64,000 nt of DNA, taken from the NCBI RefSeq assembly GCF_001310275.1, contig NZ_LGYZ01000009.1:1-64000 (forward strand). The letters are read 5' to 3'. Position 1 is the first letter of the stretch, and each line of letters opens with the position of its first letter. The translations under genes were made by a program, and so were the position numbers. The DNA is from Nocardia arizonensis. GTDB lineage: Bacteria > Actinomycetota > Actinomycetes > Mycobacteriales > Mycobacteriaceae. Of the stretch, positions 1 through 8,879 are shown piece by piece. Below the pieces are notes generated by a model that was not told the DNA's origin, made no database searches, and worked only from the letters and a program-made list of their open reading frames with translations.

Positions 1-20
1 GGACCCAGATTCTGGGTCCC
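1..20. terminator. Inverted repeat at window edge, possible terminator
   Basis: The first 19 bases form a perfect 9-bp inverted repeat (ggacccaga / tctgggtcc) around one base. It sits just before a second strong hairpin and probably belongs to the 3' end of a gene outside the window. No T-tract is visible. Confidence 0.35.
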
Positions 21-51
21 CTACCGGCGTTTGGGGCGTATTTCCGCCCGT

Positions 52-82
52 GGAGGCCCCCGGCATGCTGCCGGGGGCCTCC
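52..82. terminator. Strong GC hairpin, likely intrinsic terminator
   Basis: A perfect 14-bp stem (52-65 with 69-82) closes a 3-nt loop and is followed by a weak T-rich stretch (ggggttttcttcc). It most likely ends transcription of the gene upstream of the window. Confidence 0.6.
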
Positions 83-282
83 CGCCATTTCGGGGGGTTT
101 TCTTCCGCTCGGATCATTCCTTCTCGTGGAGATTGTCGATCGATACCGGTCGTCGGCGGTTCAGCGCCGCGGCGTCGGGTATGGCGGCAGATGTTGTGCT
201 TCCGCGCGTCCGATGACGGCCGATGCGGGCGGACGTCCGCCCGTCCGGGCGCGCCGGTACGGGAAGGAGTCGCTTCGGAGTG

Positions 283-1449
283 ATGTCGCCGTCCTACGAT
301 CGGCACCCGTCCACGGTGTCGGATTGGAGCGACGCGCGTCGCAGGGCCCGGCTGCGGGAGACCCGCCTGGGGCACGGATGGCAGACGCTGCGTCGGACCA
401 GACTGATATCGCTGCGGATGGCCGCGGTGCTCATCGCCGTTCTGTTCGTCTTCGTCCAGTACTGGACCATCGATGTCGCCCCCGAACGGGATCGCCTGGC
501 CCACACCGAACCGTCGGTGCTGCCGGTCGCCCAGCCCGCCGACGAGCGCAACTGGGATACGGTCGTCGTGGATATGGTCGGGCTCGGCGGGCTCAATGCC
601 TCCGACACCGCGGCATCGCTGCCCTCGCTGCGCCGGATGGGCGTGGTGTGGGCCATCAGATACGACAATCGCGGTATCGACACCAAGGTGATCGCCGATC
701 TCATCACCCGCGCCGCCCTGATGTCGGGGATGAAGAACGTGATACTGGTCGGGCACAGTATGGGCGGAGTCGTCGCCCTCGAGGTCGGCAAGCACATCCA
801 CACCCACAGCGACCGCCGACTGGTGGCGGTGCTGTTGGACTGCACACCGATGGATCTGAACGCCGTGCGGCCGCAGAGCCGCGGGCGCGGTGAGGACATG
901 GTGCGGTGGATGCGATGGTTGCCGGGAGCCCGGGAGAGCCGCGCGCTGCGCACCGCGGTGGAAACCTACGCCCGCCGGGAACAATTCCTCGACCGCTCGC
1001 GCTACGGTCTGCCGGGGGTCCGCAGTGACCGATTGCAGGAGGTGGTCGATGACGTGTGGCGGGAGAAGATCCTGTCCGCCGATGTGGCCAGCAATGGACT
1101 GATCGAATCGCAATTCCTGGCTATCGTCGCGGGTGGTGCGGTCGACGATCTGCGGGCGCTGTCGGAACCGGTGGACGGAAAGCCGCGGCCCGCCGTGGTT
1201 TTCCTGCGTCCGCGCGATCCGTCTGCCGACACCGTGGTCGATGTCGCCTATTCGCATCGGTTGCTCGTCGAGCGCGTGGGCGGTGTGGACGGGAGTTTGC
1301 TCGTGGTGTTCCCGCGCGGTACCGGGCACGCCAATCCGCGGCAGCGGCCGAGCGAATACAACCGCGTCATAGCGGATCAGGTGCTGCCGTTCGTGCAGCG
1401 ATATCAAGCGCAAGCCAGGGCAGCGGGCGCGTCGGCTGCGCCGCGCTGA
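283..1449 (+). CDS. Membrane-anchored alpha/beta hydrolase
   Basis: This 388-residue protein has one hydrophobic segment at about residues 42-60 after a basic N-terminus, so it is probably an inside-anchored protein with its catalytic domain outside the membrane. The nucleophile elbow G-H-S-M-G-G (Ser159) marks an alpha/beta hydrolase fold; a GTGHANP motif near the C-terminus may supply the catalytic His. I chose ATG 283 because a GGAAGGAG ribosome site ends 13 nt upstream; in-frame starts further upstream have none. It stands alone between two hairpins upstream and the sulfonate-type importer downstream. Substrate is unknown; esterase or lipase activity is a family-level guess. Confidence 0.75.
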   Translation: MSPSYDRHPSTVSDWSDARRRARLRETRLGHGWQTLRRTRLISLRMAAVLIAVLFVFVQYWTIDVAPERDRLAHTEPSVLPVAQPADERNWDTVVVDMVGLGGLNASDTAASLPSLRRMGVVWAIRYDNRGIDTKVIADLITRAALMSGMKNVILVGHSMGGVVALEVGKHIHTHSDRRLVAVLLDCTPMDLNAVRPQSRGRGEDMVRWMRWLPGARESRALRTAVETYARREQFLDRSRYGLPGVRSDRLQEVVDDVWREKILSADVASNGLIESQFLAIVAGGAVDDLRALSEPVDGKPRPAVVFLRPRDPSADTVVDVAYSHRLLVERVGGVDGSLLVVFPRGTGHANPRQRPSEYNRVIADQVLPFVQRYQAQARAAGASAAPR

Positions 1450-1540
1450 CAAAGCCGCGGGTCGAAGACTCCGCCCAGGGTTCGAATCACGCGAACTCGA
1501 ACCGTATGCCCGCTCGACGCGGCTTGATTCAATCCCATAC

Positions 1541-2635
1541 ATGTATCGACCAACTATGTTTCTCACCGGCCGTCGTGGCCGCACCACAGCCGCGTTGCTC
1601 GCCGCGGCGATCGTTGCGAGCCTGGGATTGACCGGTTGCGGAAGCGATGACACCGCGGTCGGTACCACCTCCGCCGACGCGCCGCTGCCGACCGAGGTGC
1701 CCGCGGGCACCTCATTGACCGTGGCCGATCAGTCGGAACGGTTACAGCAGGCGCTGCGGTTGTCCGGCGAGTTGGACAAGCTGCCGTTCAAGGTGCAATT
1801 CGCCAATTTCGTCGGCGGTCCCGCGATTCTCGAGGCGTTCCGCGCCGAGGCCGCCGACGTGGCGCCGGTGGGCGATGTACCGCCGATCCACGCCCTCGCC
1901 GCGAAACAGGACGTGCCGATCGTGGCCGCGTACCAGACCGCCACCGACGCGATGAAACTCGCGGTGGCGCCGGGGCGTTCGGTCACCCGGCCGGCAGAGC
2001 TCCGGGGTAAGAAGATCGCCTACGCCGAGGGCACCGCCCAGCAGGCCGCGGTGCTGCGCGCGCTGGACAAGGCGAAGCTGCGGCCCGGCGATGTGGAACT
2101 GGTCCGTTTGCAGCTCGCCGAATTCCCCGACGCGGTCCGCACGGGTCAGGTCGACGTCGCGCCGCTGCTCGAACCCAATGTCACCCGGTTCCTGCGCACT
2201 CCGGGCGCCTCGTTGGTCCCGGACTCCGAGACCGCGGGCATCTACCCGGGCCTCGCCTACCTCTACGCGCGCCGGGCGGTATTGCGGGACCCGGCGAAGG
2301 CGGCCGCCACCCGCGCGCTGGTGGCGGCGTATGTACGGGCCTACCAGTGGGTCAATACCCATCCGCGGGAGTTCGCGCAGAAGTACTACGTGGACAACCA
2401 GAAGGTCGGTCCCGAGGACGCCGGGCGGATCGTGGAATCCTTCGGCGTCTACACCTTCCCGCATCTGGATCAGGCGCTGGTCGACCGCCAGCAGGCCACC
2501 ATCGATCTCATCGACGCGGTCGGCGAACTGCCAAGGAAGATCAAGGCGTCGGACGGCTTCGACCTCCGGTTCGACGCCGTCATCACCCAGACGGTGACCG
2601 AAGTCGGCGCCGCCTTCGAACGGGGGAAGAGCTGA
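1541..2635 (+). CDS. ABC transporter substrate-binding lipoprotein, aliphatic-sulfonate type (SsuA-like)
   Basis: The 364-residue product begins with a signal peptide ending in the lipobox L-T-G-C, so it should be a lipoprotein on the outer face of the membrane. The body (EAFRAEAADVAPVGDVPPIHALA, then LRGKKIAYAEGTA) has the pattern of the SsuA/TauA/NMT1 periplasmic-binding family that delivers sulfonates, taurine or similar small anions to an ABC importer. It is the first gene of a tightly packed set with a permease (1-nt overlap), an ATPase and an FMN monooxygenase, a combination known for desulfonation of organosulfur compounds. ATG 1556 is an alternative start; both retain the signal peptide. 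The actual ligand cannot be read from sequence. Confidence 0.85.
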   Translation: MYRPTMFLTGRRGRTTAALLAAAIVASLGLTGCGSDDTAVGTTSADAPLPTEVPAGTSLTVADQSERLQQALRLSGELDKLPFKVQFANFVGGPAILEAFRAEAADVAPVGDVPPIHALAAKQDVPIVAAYQTATDAMKLAVAPGRSVTRPAELRGKKIAYAEGTAQQAAVLRALDKAKLRPGDVELVRLQLAEFPDAVRTGQVDVAPLLEPNVTRFLRTPGASLVPDSETAGIYPGLAYLYARRAVLRDPAKAAATRALVAAYVRAYQWVNTHPREFAQKYYVDNQKVGPEDAGRIVESFGVYTFPHLDQALVDRQQATIDLIDAVGELPRKIKASDGFDLRFDAVITQTVTEVGAAFERGKS

Positions 2636-3504
2636 TGGCCATTCGCACCGCCGACGCCGGATTCGTCGGCAGGTTGCCCCGGGCCGGGCGCGTCGAGCCC
2701 GCGGTGCTCGCGCGGCGCAAACCCGCACGCCGCCGACTCGGCCCCGGTCGGCCAATCCCGTTCGGCATCGCCGTCGGACCGGTCCTGCTGATCGCCGCCT
2801 GGGTGGTCGGATCGGCCACCGGCAGCATCGACGCCGAGACACTGCCCGCGCCGTGGACGGTCGCACGGACCGCCCGCGATCTGATCGATGACGGGCGTTT
2901 GCAGTCGAATCTGCTGACCTCGTTGCAGCGCGCCGGACTCGGGCTCGGCATCGGTGTCGCCGCCGGACTCGTGTTGGCGCTGGTCGCCGGACTGAGCCGG
3001 GTCGGTGAGGCCCTGGTGGACGGCCCGATCCAGATCAAGCGGGCCATTCCGACACTGGCGCTGATCCCGCTGTTCATCGTGTGGTTCGGCATCGGCGAGG
3101 AGATGAAGCTCATCGTCATCACCACCAGTGTCGCCATCCCGGTCTATATCAATACACACGCGCAGCTGCGCAGTGTGGACGCCCGCTACGTGGAACTCGC
3201 TCAGACCGTGGGACTTTCGCGCTTGGCCTTCGTCCGGCAGGTGGCGCTGCCCGGTTCGCTGCCGGGCTTCTTCACCGGTCTGCGGCTCGCGGTCACCATC
3301 GCCTGGCTGGCACTGGTCGTGGTGGAACAGGTCAATGCCACCAGCGGAATCGGCTATCTCATGACCCAGGCGCGCACCTACGGCCAGATCGACGTCATCG
3401 TGGTCGGGCTCGTGATCTACGGTCTGCTCGGACTGTTCGGCGACATCGCCGTGCGCACCGCCGAGAGGAGGGCGTTGTCATGGCGACAGACATTGGCGGA
3501 CTGA
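2635..3504 (+). CDS. ABC transporter permease, sulfonate type (SsuC-like)
   Basis: This 289-residue membrane protein has a Pro/Arg-rich N-terminus followed by about six hydrophobic segments and the binding-protein-dependent permease EAA-type loop (ELAQTVGLSRLAFVRQVALPGSLPGFFTGLR). It belongs to the SsuC/TauC permease family and should form the channel for the lipoprotein encoded just upstream. Its ATG overlaps the upstream TGA by one base (TGATG), which implies translational coupling, and its own 3' end overlaps the ATPase gene by 25 nt. Family assignment is secure; the transported compound is not. Confidence 0.87.
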   Translation: MAIRTADAGFVGRLPRAGRVEPAVLARRKPARRRLGPGRPIPFGIAVGPVLLIAAWVVGSATGSIDAETLPAPWTVARTARDLIDDGRLQSNLLTSLQRAGLGLGIGVAAGLVLALVAGLSRVGEALVDGPIQIKRAIPTLALIPLFIVWFGIGEEMKLIVITTSVAIPVYINTHAQLRSVDARYVELAQTVGLSRLAFVRQVALPGSLPGFFTGLRLAVTIAWLALVVVEQVNATSGIGYLMTQARTYGQIDVIVVGLVIYGLLGLFGDIAVRTAERRALSWRQTLAD

Positions 3505-4244
3505 CCGATTCGCGGGTCGTGCGACTTCGCGGACTGAGTCGCGGCTTCGGCGACCGGGTGGTGTTGCGCGGCGTCGACGTCGATATCGCGCGCGGTGAAT
3601 TCGTCGCACTGCTCGGGCGCAGCGGTTCGGGCAAGAGCACGCTGCTGCGGGCACTGGCCGAACTCGACTACGACGTACCGGGTTCGGGCGAGTTGGAGGT
3701 GCCCGGTGAACGCGCCGTGGTGTTCCAGGATTCGCGGCTGCTGCCGTGGCTGCGGGTGCTCGACAATGTGACCCTCGGTCTGGGCGGGGCCGACGCCGAC
3801 GCGCGCGGCCGCACCGCGCTCGCCGAAGTCGGTCTGGCCGGACGCGAGCGGGCTTGGCCCAAGGAACTCTCCGGCGGCGAACAGCAGCGGGTCGCGCTGG
3901 CCCGGTCGCTGGTGCGGGAGCCGGAACTGCTGCTGGCCGACGAACCCTTCGGCGCGCTGGACGCGCTGACACGTATCAAGATGCACGCGCTGTTGCAGGA
4001 GCTGTGCGCCGAGCACAAGCCCGCCGTCCTGCTGGTCACCCACGATGTCGACGAGGCCGTGGTGCTCGCCGACCGGGTGCTCGTGCTCGACGAGGGGCGT
4101 ATCACCCTCGACCAGCGCGTAGACCTGCCCCGTCCGCGTCGCCATGGCGATCGGGAATTCATCCGGTTGCGCGAGACGCTGCTGGCCGGACTCGGCGTGG
4201 ACGCCACCTATACTCCGTCGACTTCTCACGAGGATGCCTCATGA
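3480..4244 (+). CDS. ABC transporter ATP-binding protein, sulfonate type (SsuB-like)
   Basis: The 254-residue protein has a complete nucleotide-binding domain: Walker A GRSGSGKST at residues 46-54, Q-loop VVFQDSRLLPW, signature LSGGEQQR, Walker B LLLADEP and the switch His in LVTHDVDEAV. The Q-loop and short size match SsuB/TauB ATPases that energise sulfonate or taurine import. It starts within the permease gene (25-nt overlap) and its TGA overlaps the ATG of the monooxygenase gene (ATGA), so four genes form one translationally coupled operon. An N-terminal extension of about 15 residues precedes the fold. Confidence 0.88.
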   Translation: MATDIGGLTDSRVVRLRGLSRGFGDRVVLRGVDVDIARGEFVALLGRSGSGKSTLLRALAELDYDVPGSGELEVPGERAVVFQDSRLLPWLRVLDNVTLGLGGADADARGRTALAEVGLAGRERAWPKELSGGEQQRVALARSLVREPELLLADEPFGALDALTRIKMHALLQELCAEHKPAVLLVTHDVDEAVVLADRVLVLDEGRITLDQRVDLPRPRRHGDREFIRLRETLLAGLGVDATYTPSTSHEDAS

Positions 4245-5590
4245 ACGAGCCCCGTCAGCTCAGCCTCAATGCCTTCATCTACCCGTCGGGACATCACGAG
4301 GCGGCGTGGCGGCATCCGCAGAGTCAGCCGCACCGCATCTACGATGTGCGCTACTACCAGGAGATCGGCCGCACCGCCGAGGCGGCGAAGTTGGACGCGG
4401 TCTTCTTCGCCGACGGCCCGGCGCTGCGCACCGAGGTGAGGCACAACGCCGCCTCGGGACTGGAGCCGATCACCCTGCTGACCGCGATCGCCACCGCCAC
4501 AACACATCTCGGCCTGATCGCGACCGCGTCGACCACCTATTACGAGCCCTACAACCTGGCGCGGCTGTTCTCCACGCTCGACCACATCTCCGGCGGGCGC
4601 GCGGGCTGGAACATCGTCACCACCGGCACCGATCTGGCCGCGGCCAATTTCGGGCTGGACCGCCACCCGGATCACGCCGAACGTTATGCCCGCGCAAGGG
4701 AATTCGTCGACGCCGTGGTGGCGCTGTGGGACAGCTGGGAAGACGACGCCATCGTGCTGGATCGTGCCGCCGGCGTCTACGCCGACACCGACAAGATCCA
4801 CCCGATCGACTTCGCCGGTGAATTCCTCAAGGTGCGCGGGCCGTTCAACGCGCCGCGCACACCGCAGGGACATCCGGTGCTGGTGCAGGCCGGCGCCTCC
4901 AACGACGGCCGCGCCTTCGCCGGACAGTACGCCGAGGCGATCTTCACCGCTCACCAGCGGCTCGAGGACGCACAGGTCTTCTACGCCGACATCAAGACCA
5001 AGGCGCGCGAATTCGGCCGCGATCCCGACCAGGTCAAGATCCTGCCCGGGATCAGTCCGTTCATCGCCGACACCGAGCAGGCGGCCAAGCGGCTCGAACG
5101 CGAGTTCAACGAGCTCACCGTGCCGGAGTACGGACTGAAGCAGCTCGAGGGCATCGCGAACACGAGCCTGCGCCATCTGCCGCTGGATGAACCCATTCCG
5201 CTCGAATTGTTCAGCGACGCGGGCGATGTCGTCGACAACGCGCGCAGCCGCCGCCAGGTTGTCGCGGGTATCGTGCGGCGGGAGCGGCCCACCGTGCGCG
5301 GGCTGCTGCACCGGCTCGCGGGTGCGCGCGGGCACCGCGTCTTCGCGGGCACGTCGGAACAGGTGGCCGACACTATCGAGGAATGGTTCCGCAACGGGGC
5401 CGCCGACGGGTTCAATGTCATGCCGCCCTACTACCCGGGCGGCCTGGAGGTCTTCGCCGAGACCGTGGTGCCGATCTTGCAGCGGCGCGGGATCTTCCGC
5501 ACCGAGTACACCGGCACGACCCTGCGGGATCACTTCGGACTGACTCGTCCGGCGAGTCGGTTCGCGCCGCGGCCGGCCTCGGTGCGGTGA
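4241..5590 (+). CDS. LLM-class FMN-dependent monooxygenase (NtaA/SnaA/DszA family)
   Basis: The 449-residue protein is a bacterial-luciferase-like monooxygenase that uses reduced FMN from a partner reductase. The N-terminus (NAFIYPSGHHEAAWRHP), the region ATASTTYYEPYNLARLFSTLDHISGGRAGWNIVTT and the closing GFNVMPPYYPGGLEVFAETVVP are hallmarks of the subgroup that includes nitrilotriacetate monooxygenase NtaA and the sulfone monooxygenase DszA. Overlap with the ABC ATPase (ATGA at 4241-4244) ties it to the importer, so it most likely oxidises the imported compound, plausibly cleaving a C-S or C-N bond. A flavin reductase gene (53011-53529) lies far away and need not be its partner. Confidence 0.88.
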   Translation: MNEPRQLSLNAFIYPSGHHEAAWRHPQSQPHRIYDVRYYQEIGRTAEAAKLDAVFFADGPALRTEVRHNAASGLEPITLLTAIATATTHLGLIATASTTYYEPYNLARLFSTLDHISGGRAGWNIVTTGTDLAAANFGLDRHPDHAERYARAREFVDAVVALWDSWEDDAIVLDRAAGVYADTDKIHPIDFAGEFLKVRGPFNAPRTPQGHPVLVQAGASNDGRAFAGQYAEAIFTAHQRLEDAQVFYADIKTKAREFGRDPDQVKILPGISPFIADTEQAAKRLEREFNELTVPEYGLKQLEGIANTSLRHLPLDEPIPLELFSDAGDVVDNARSRRQVVAGIVRRERPTVRGLLHRLAGARGHRVFAGTSEQVADTIEEWFRNGAADGFNVMPPYYPGGLEVFAETVVPILQRRGIFRTEYTGTTLRDHFGLTRPASRFAPRPASVR

Positions 5591-5666
5591 GCACCGCGGG
5601 CTGCTGTTCGAGCCGGTCCGCTCCGCCGCGATCGCCCGGCGCGCCGGTAGCCGTGGTGGTCGCCTC

Positions 5667-6869
5667 GTGACCGGGTACACCGAATCCGGTGTCGCGGTGA
5701 CGGGTTCGTATTCGCCGCGCCACCTCACGTGGACGATCTTCGTTCCGATGGCGGTCTACAGCATCGGAAGTGGCGCGGCCGCACCGATGTACGCGCTGCG
5801 GGCGCTCGATCTCGGCGCCTCGGCGGGCGCCGCCGGGCTGGTCGTCGCGCTCACCGGATTCGGGATGGTGCTCGCGGATCTGCCCGCGGGCGCCGTCGTG
5901 GCGCGCATCGGGGAACGCGGCGCGATCGGGGCGGGTTCGGTGATCGGCGTCGTCGGGGTGGTCGCGGCCATCTGCGCCCACGCGATGTGGTTGTTCGCCA
6001 TCGGGATGGTGTTGATCGGCGTGTCGGGAGCGGTGTGGGGGTTGGCGCGCCAGTCGTATCTGGTCGCGGTCGTCCCGCCCGCGCACCGGGGCCGTGCGCT
6101 GTCGTTGATGGCCGGATCGTCGCGATTCGGCACCTTCTGCGGTCCGTTTCTCGGCGCGGCGCCGGTGCACTTCTTCGGGCCCGACGGCGCGCTGTGGCTG
6201 CAATTGGGCGCGACCGTCATCTCGGCCGCCGCCATGATGTCGATCGGCGAACCGGAGGGCGGGCGGGCGGTCGCGGGCGGACGGTCGCTGCGTGTCGTCG
6301 TCATCGAGAATCGCCGGGCGCTCGGCACTTTGGGCTCGGGAGCGTTGTTGACCGGCGCGGCGCGATCCGCGCGACTGACACTGCTGCCGCTGTGGGCGGC
6401 CCATATCGGGGTCGGCGCGGTGGCCACCAGCCTCATATTCGGTGTGGCGGGCGCCGTCGACGTGCTGATGTCGTATCCGGCGGGCGTGTGGATCGACCGC
6501 GTCGGGCGGCGCGGCACCGGGGTGCCCGCCATGTTGCTGTTCGCGCTCGGATACGGCATCGTGCCGTTGACCTCGTCGGCGGTCGCGCTCGGGGCGGCGG
6601 CGGTGGTGCTCGGCATCGCCAATGGCCTCAGCAACGGGTTGATCATGACCGTGGGCGCCGACGCCGCACCGCTGGGTCGCCGGGCGGAATTCCTCGGTGC
6701 GTGGCGACTCACGCACGATGTGGGCTATTTCGTGGGGCCCATCGCGGTCGGGTTGGCGGGTGCGGCGGCGTTGGGCGCCGCGGCGGTCACCATGGCGCTC
6801 GCCTCGGTGGCGGGCGCGGAGACCATGCGGCGCTGGTTCCCGGGAGCGCCCGCTGGAGCGGCGCGCTGA
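5667..6869 (+). CDS. MFS transporter
   Basis: This roughly 400-residue protein is almost entirely hydrophobic with about 12 predicted membrane segments. A motif-A-like loop sits between TM2 and TM3 (DLPAGAVVARIGERG) and again in the second half (YPAGVWIDRVGRR), both typical of major facilitator transporters. It lies 76 nt behind the FMN monooxygenase and may export a product or side-compound of that pathway. The GTG start at 5667 has only a weak GGTGG ribosome site; GTG 5697 is equally possible. It converges with the BioQ-like gene, leaving 49 nt between the two. Confidence 0.8.
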   Translation: MTGYTESGVAVTGSYSPRHLTWTIFVPMAVYSIGSGAAAPMYALRALDLGASAGAAGLVVALTGFGMVLADLPAGAVVARIGERGAIGAGSVIGVVGVVAAICAHAMWLFAIGMVLIGVSGAVWGLARQSYLVAVVPPAHRGRALSLMAGSSRFGTFCGPFLGAAPVHFFGPDGALWLQLGATVISAAAMMSIGEPEGGRAVAGGRSLRVVVIENRRALGTLGSGALLTGAARSARLTLLPLWAAHIGVGAVATSLIFGVAGAVDVLMSYPAGVWIDRVGRRGTGVPAMLLFALGYGIVPLTSSAVALGAAAVVLGIANGLSNGLIMTVGADAAPLGRRAEFLGAWRLTHDVGYFVGPIAVGLAGAAALGAAAVTMALASVAGAETMRRWFPGAPAGAAR

Positions 6870-6918
6870 GCGCCGCCTCGATGACGGGGGACCCGGCGGG
6901 TCACCGCTGGACCCCGGA

Positions 6919-7503
6919 TCAGCGAACGCGGCTGCCGAGCAGGTGGCGGACGCCGCCGACGAACAGTTGCAGGCCGAAGTCGAATCGGGCGGTGGCGTCG
7001 ACGGGGTCCGACAGCGGCGAGGCGTCCTCGGCGAGGGCGCCCACCGAATCCATCTGCATGCGCGACTGTTCGTCGACGGTCTGGCCGAGCACGTAGTAGA
7101 GCAGGGTGAACGCCGCCGATTCGGCTTCACCGCGCGGCATACCGGCCCGCAGCGCCGCGCTGACCATGCGTTCGCGGCCCTTGCTGGTGGTGAGCCGGGA
7201 GGCGTAGGTGGCCGAGACCAGTTCGGCGCCGTCGCGGTAGGCGAGCAGGCAGTCGCGCAGTCGGTGCGCCAATTCGGTGATCTGGTCGGACCATTCGACC
7301 GCGAACACGGGTTCGTCCATGGGCGCGAGTATCCGGTCCGCGACCGCGCCGAGCAGTGCCTGCTTGTTCGGGAAGTGCCAGTACAGCGCGCCGGGCTGGA
7401 CCTGGAGCGACCCGGCCAGCCGCCGCATGGTCAGATCGGCGAGACCGTACCGGTCGAGGATGGCGATCGCGCCATCGACGACATCCGCCCGGTGCAATTG
7501 CAC
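6919..7503 (-). CDS. bioQ: TetR-family regulator of biotin genes, BioQ-like
   Basis: The 194-residue product has an N-terminal TetR helix-turn-helix (MRRLAGSLQVQPGALYWHFPNKQALL) and a helical TetR_C-type ligand domain. Its GTG start has a good ribosome site (GGAGGA about 8 nt upstream). It is transcribed away from bioB, and the shared intergenic region holds a perfect TGAAC-N3-GTTCA palindrome. Published work on Corynebacterium and Mycobacterium describes BioQ as a TetR repressor of biotin genes binding essentially this motif. BioQ identity is therefore inferred from fold, position and operator together; the sequence alone would only give 'TetR family'. Confidence 0.82.
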   Translation of the reverse strand: MQLHRADVVDGAIAILDRYGLADLTMRRLAGSLQVQPGALYWHFPNKQALLGAVADRILAPMDEPVFAVEWSDQITELAHRLRDCLLAYRDGAELVSATYASRLTTSKGRERMVSAALRAGMPRGEAESAAFTLLYYVLGQTVDEQSRMQMDSVGALAEDASPLSDPVDATARFDFGLQLFVGGVRHLLGSRVR

Positions 7504-7522
7504 GTGACAATCCTCCGATGTT

Positions 7523-7564
7523 TTGACTCGCTGTCCACCGCTACCCTAGCCTGAACACCGTTCA
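7523..7564 (+). promoter_or_regulatory. bioB promoter with BioQ operator
   Basis: A -35 box TTGACT (7523-7528), an 18-nt spacer and a -10 box TAGCCT (7547-7552) run directly into the palindrome TGAAC-ACC-GTTCA (7552-7564). The expected transcription start falls inside the palindrome, so a bound BioQ dimer would block initiation. The same site lies about 50-60 nt upstream of the bioQ start on the other strand, which allows autoregulation. Confidence 0.78.
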
Positions 7565-7604
7565 AGTTGCACGGCCACCTCGGCCGGACGAAGGGATTCG
7601 CGCA

Positions 7605-8642
7605 ATGACGCAGGCACCCGCGGTTACCGAGACGCAGGCAACCGTGACCACCGACATTCTGGCTGTCGCTCGCGAGCAGGTGCTCGTACGCGGCGAGGGG
7701 CTGAGTCAGGAACAGACCCTCGAGGTGCTGCGCCTCGGCGACGACCGCCTCGAGGAACTGCTCGCGCTCGCGCACGAGGTACGGATGAAGTGGTGCGGCC
7801 CCGAGGTCGAGGTCGAGGGCATCATCTCGCTCAAGACCGGCGGTTGCCCCGAGGACTGTCACTTCTGCTCGCAGTCGGGCCTGTTCCAGTCGCCGGTGCG
7901 CGCCGCCTGGCTCGACATCCCGAGTCTGGTCGAGGCCGCCAAGCAGACCGCCAAGACCGGCGCAACCGAATTCTGCATCGTCGCGGCCGTGCGCGGTCCT
8001 GACGAACGGCTGATGGCACAGGTCGCCGCCGGTGTCGAGGCCATTCGCAACGAGGTCGACATCCAGGTCGCCTGTTCGCTGGGCATGTTGAACCAGGATC
8101 AGGTGGACCGGCTCGCGGCCATGGGTGTGCACCGCTACAACCACAATCTCGAGACCGCGCGCTCCTACTTCCCGAACGTGGTCACCACCCACTCCTGGGA
8201 GGAGCGCTGGGACACCCTGCGCATGGTGCGCGAGGCGGGTATGGAGGTGTGCTGCGGCGGCATCCTCGGCATGGGCGAGACGCTGGAGCAGCGCGCGGAA
8301 TTCGCCGCGAACCTGGCGGCGCTCGAGCCGGACGAGGTGCCGCTGAACTTCCTCAACCCCCGCCCGGGGACCCCCTTCGGCGATCTCGAGGTGCTGCCCG
8401 CCGCCGACGCGCTGCGCGCCGTCGCCGCGTTCCGACTCGCCTTGCCGCGCACCATATTGCGTTTCGCGGGCGGTCGCGAGATCACCCTCGGCGACCTCGG
8501 CGCCAAACAGGGCATCCTCGGCGGCATCAACGCCGTCATCGTCGGCAACTACCTGACCACGCTTGGCCGCCCGGCCGAAGCCGACCTCGACCTGCTCGGT
8601 GAACTGAAGATGCCGATCAAGGCACTCAACGAAACGCTGTGA
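7605..8642 (+). CDS. bioB: Biotin synthase
   Basis: The 345-residue protein is the radical-SAM enzyme that inserts sulfur into dethiobiotin. The SAM-cluster motif C-x3-C-x2-C is present at Cys81, Cys85 and Cys88 ([17 protein letters not shown]), and the C-terminal half carries the family's FAGGREITL motif. The ATG is preceded by AAGGGA at suitable spacing. It is followed after 9 nt by bsaP, the proposed iron-sulfur partner of actinobacterial BioB, and is controlled by the BioQ-type operator upstream. Confidence 0.97.
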   Translation: MTQAPAVTETQATVTTDILAVAREQVLVRGEGLSQEQTLEVLRLGDDRLEELLALAHEVRMKWCGPEVEVEGIISLKTGGCPEDCHFCSQSGLFQSPVRAAWLDIPSLVEAAKQTAKTGATEFCIVAAVRGPDERLMAQVAAGVEAIRNEVDIQVACSLGMLNQDQVDRLAAMGVHRYNHNLETARSYFPNVVTTHSWEERWDTLRMVREAGMEVCCGGILGMGETLEQRAEFAANLAALEPDEVPLNFLNPRPGTPFGDLEVLPAADALRAVAAFRLALPRTILRFAGGREITLGDLGAKQGILGGINAVIVGNYLTTLGRPAEADLDLLGELKMPIKALNETL

Positions 8643-8651
8643 GCCGCGACC

Positions 8652-8879
8652 ATGAGTAATGTCATGGACATGGACGCGCGCTACAACCCGTTCACCGGTG
8701 AACCGGTCGTGCCGGGACGCGAGGAGGCGGTGCCCGCCGCGGCGGCACTCGGCCTGGAGCCGCCGAGATACTGCGAGCAGTGCGGACGCCGCATGGTGGT
8801 GCAGGTGAGCCCCGACGGGTGGTGGGCCCGCTGCTCGCGCCACGGAGTCATCGACTCGGCGACGCTGGAACCCCGCTAG
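8652..8879 (+). CDS. bsaP: Biotin synthase auxiliary protein
   Basis: This 75-residue protein carries Cys41, Cys44 and Cys61 (Y-C-E-Q-C-G-R-R and A-R-C-S-R-H) in a compact C-terminal half, with the conserved start YNPFTGEP. It matches the small protein always found behind bioB in actinobacteria, reported to bind an iron-sulfur cluster and to be needed for BioB turnover as a sulfur source or cluster-repair partner. It lies 9 nt after bioB, and its TAG overlaps the GTG of the DUF2567 gene. Confidence 0.9.
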   Translation: MSNVMDMDARYNPFTGEPVVPGREEAVPAAAALGLEPPRYCEQCGRRMVVQVSPDGWWARCSRHGVIDSATLEPR

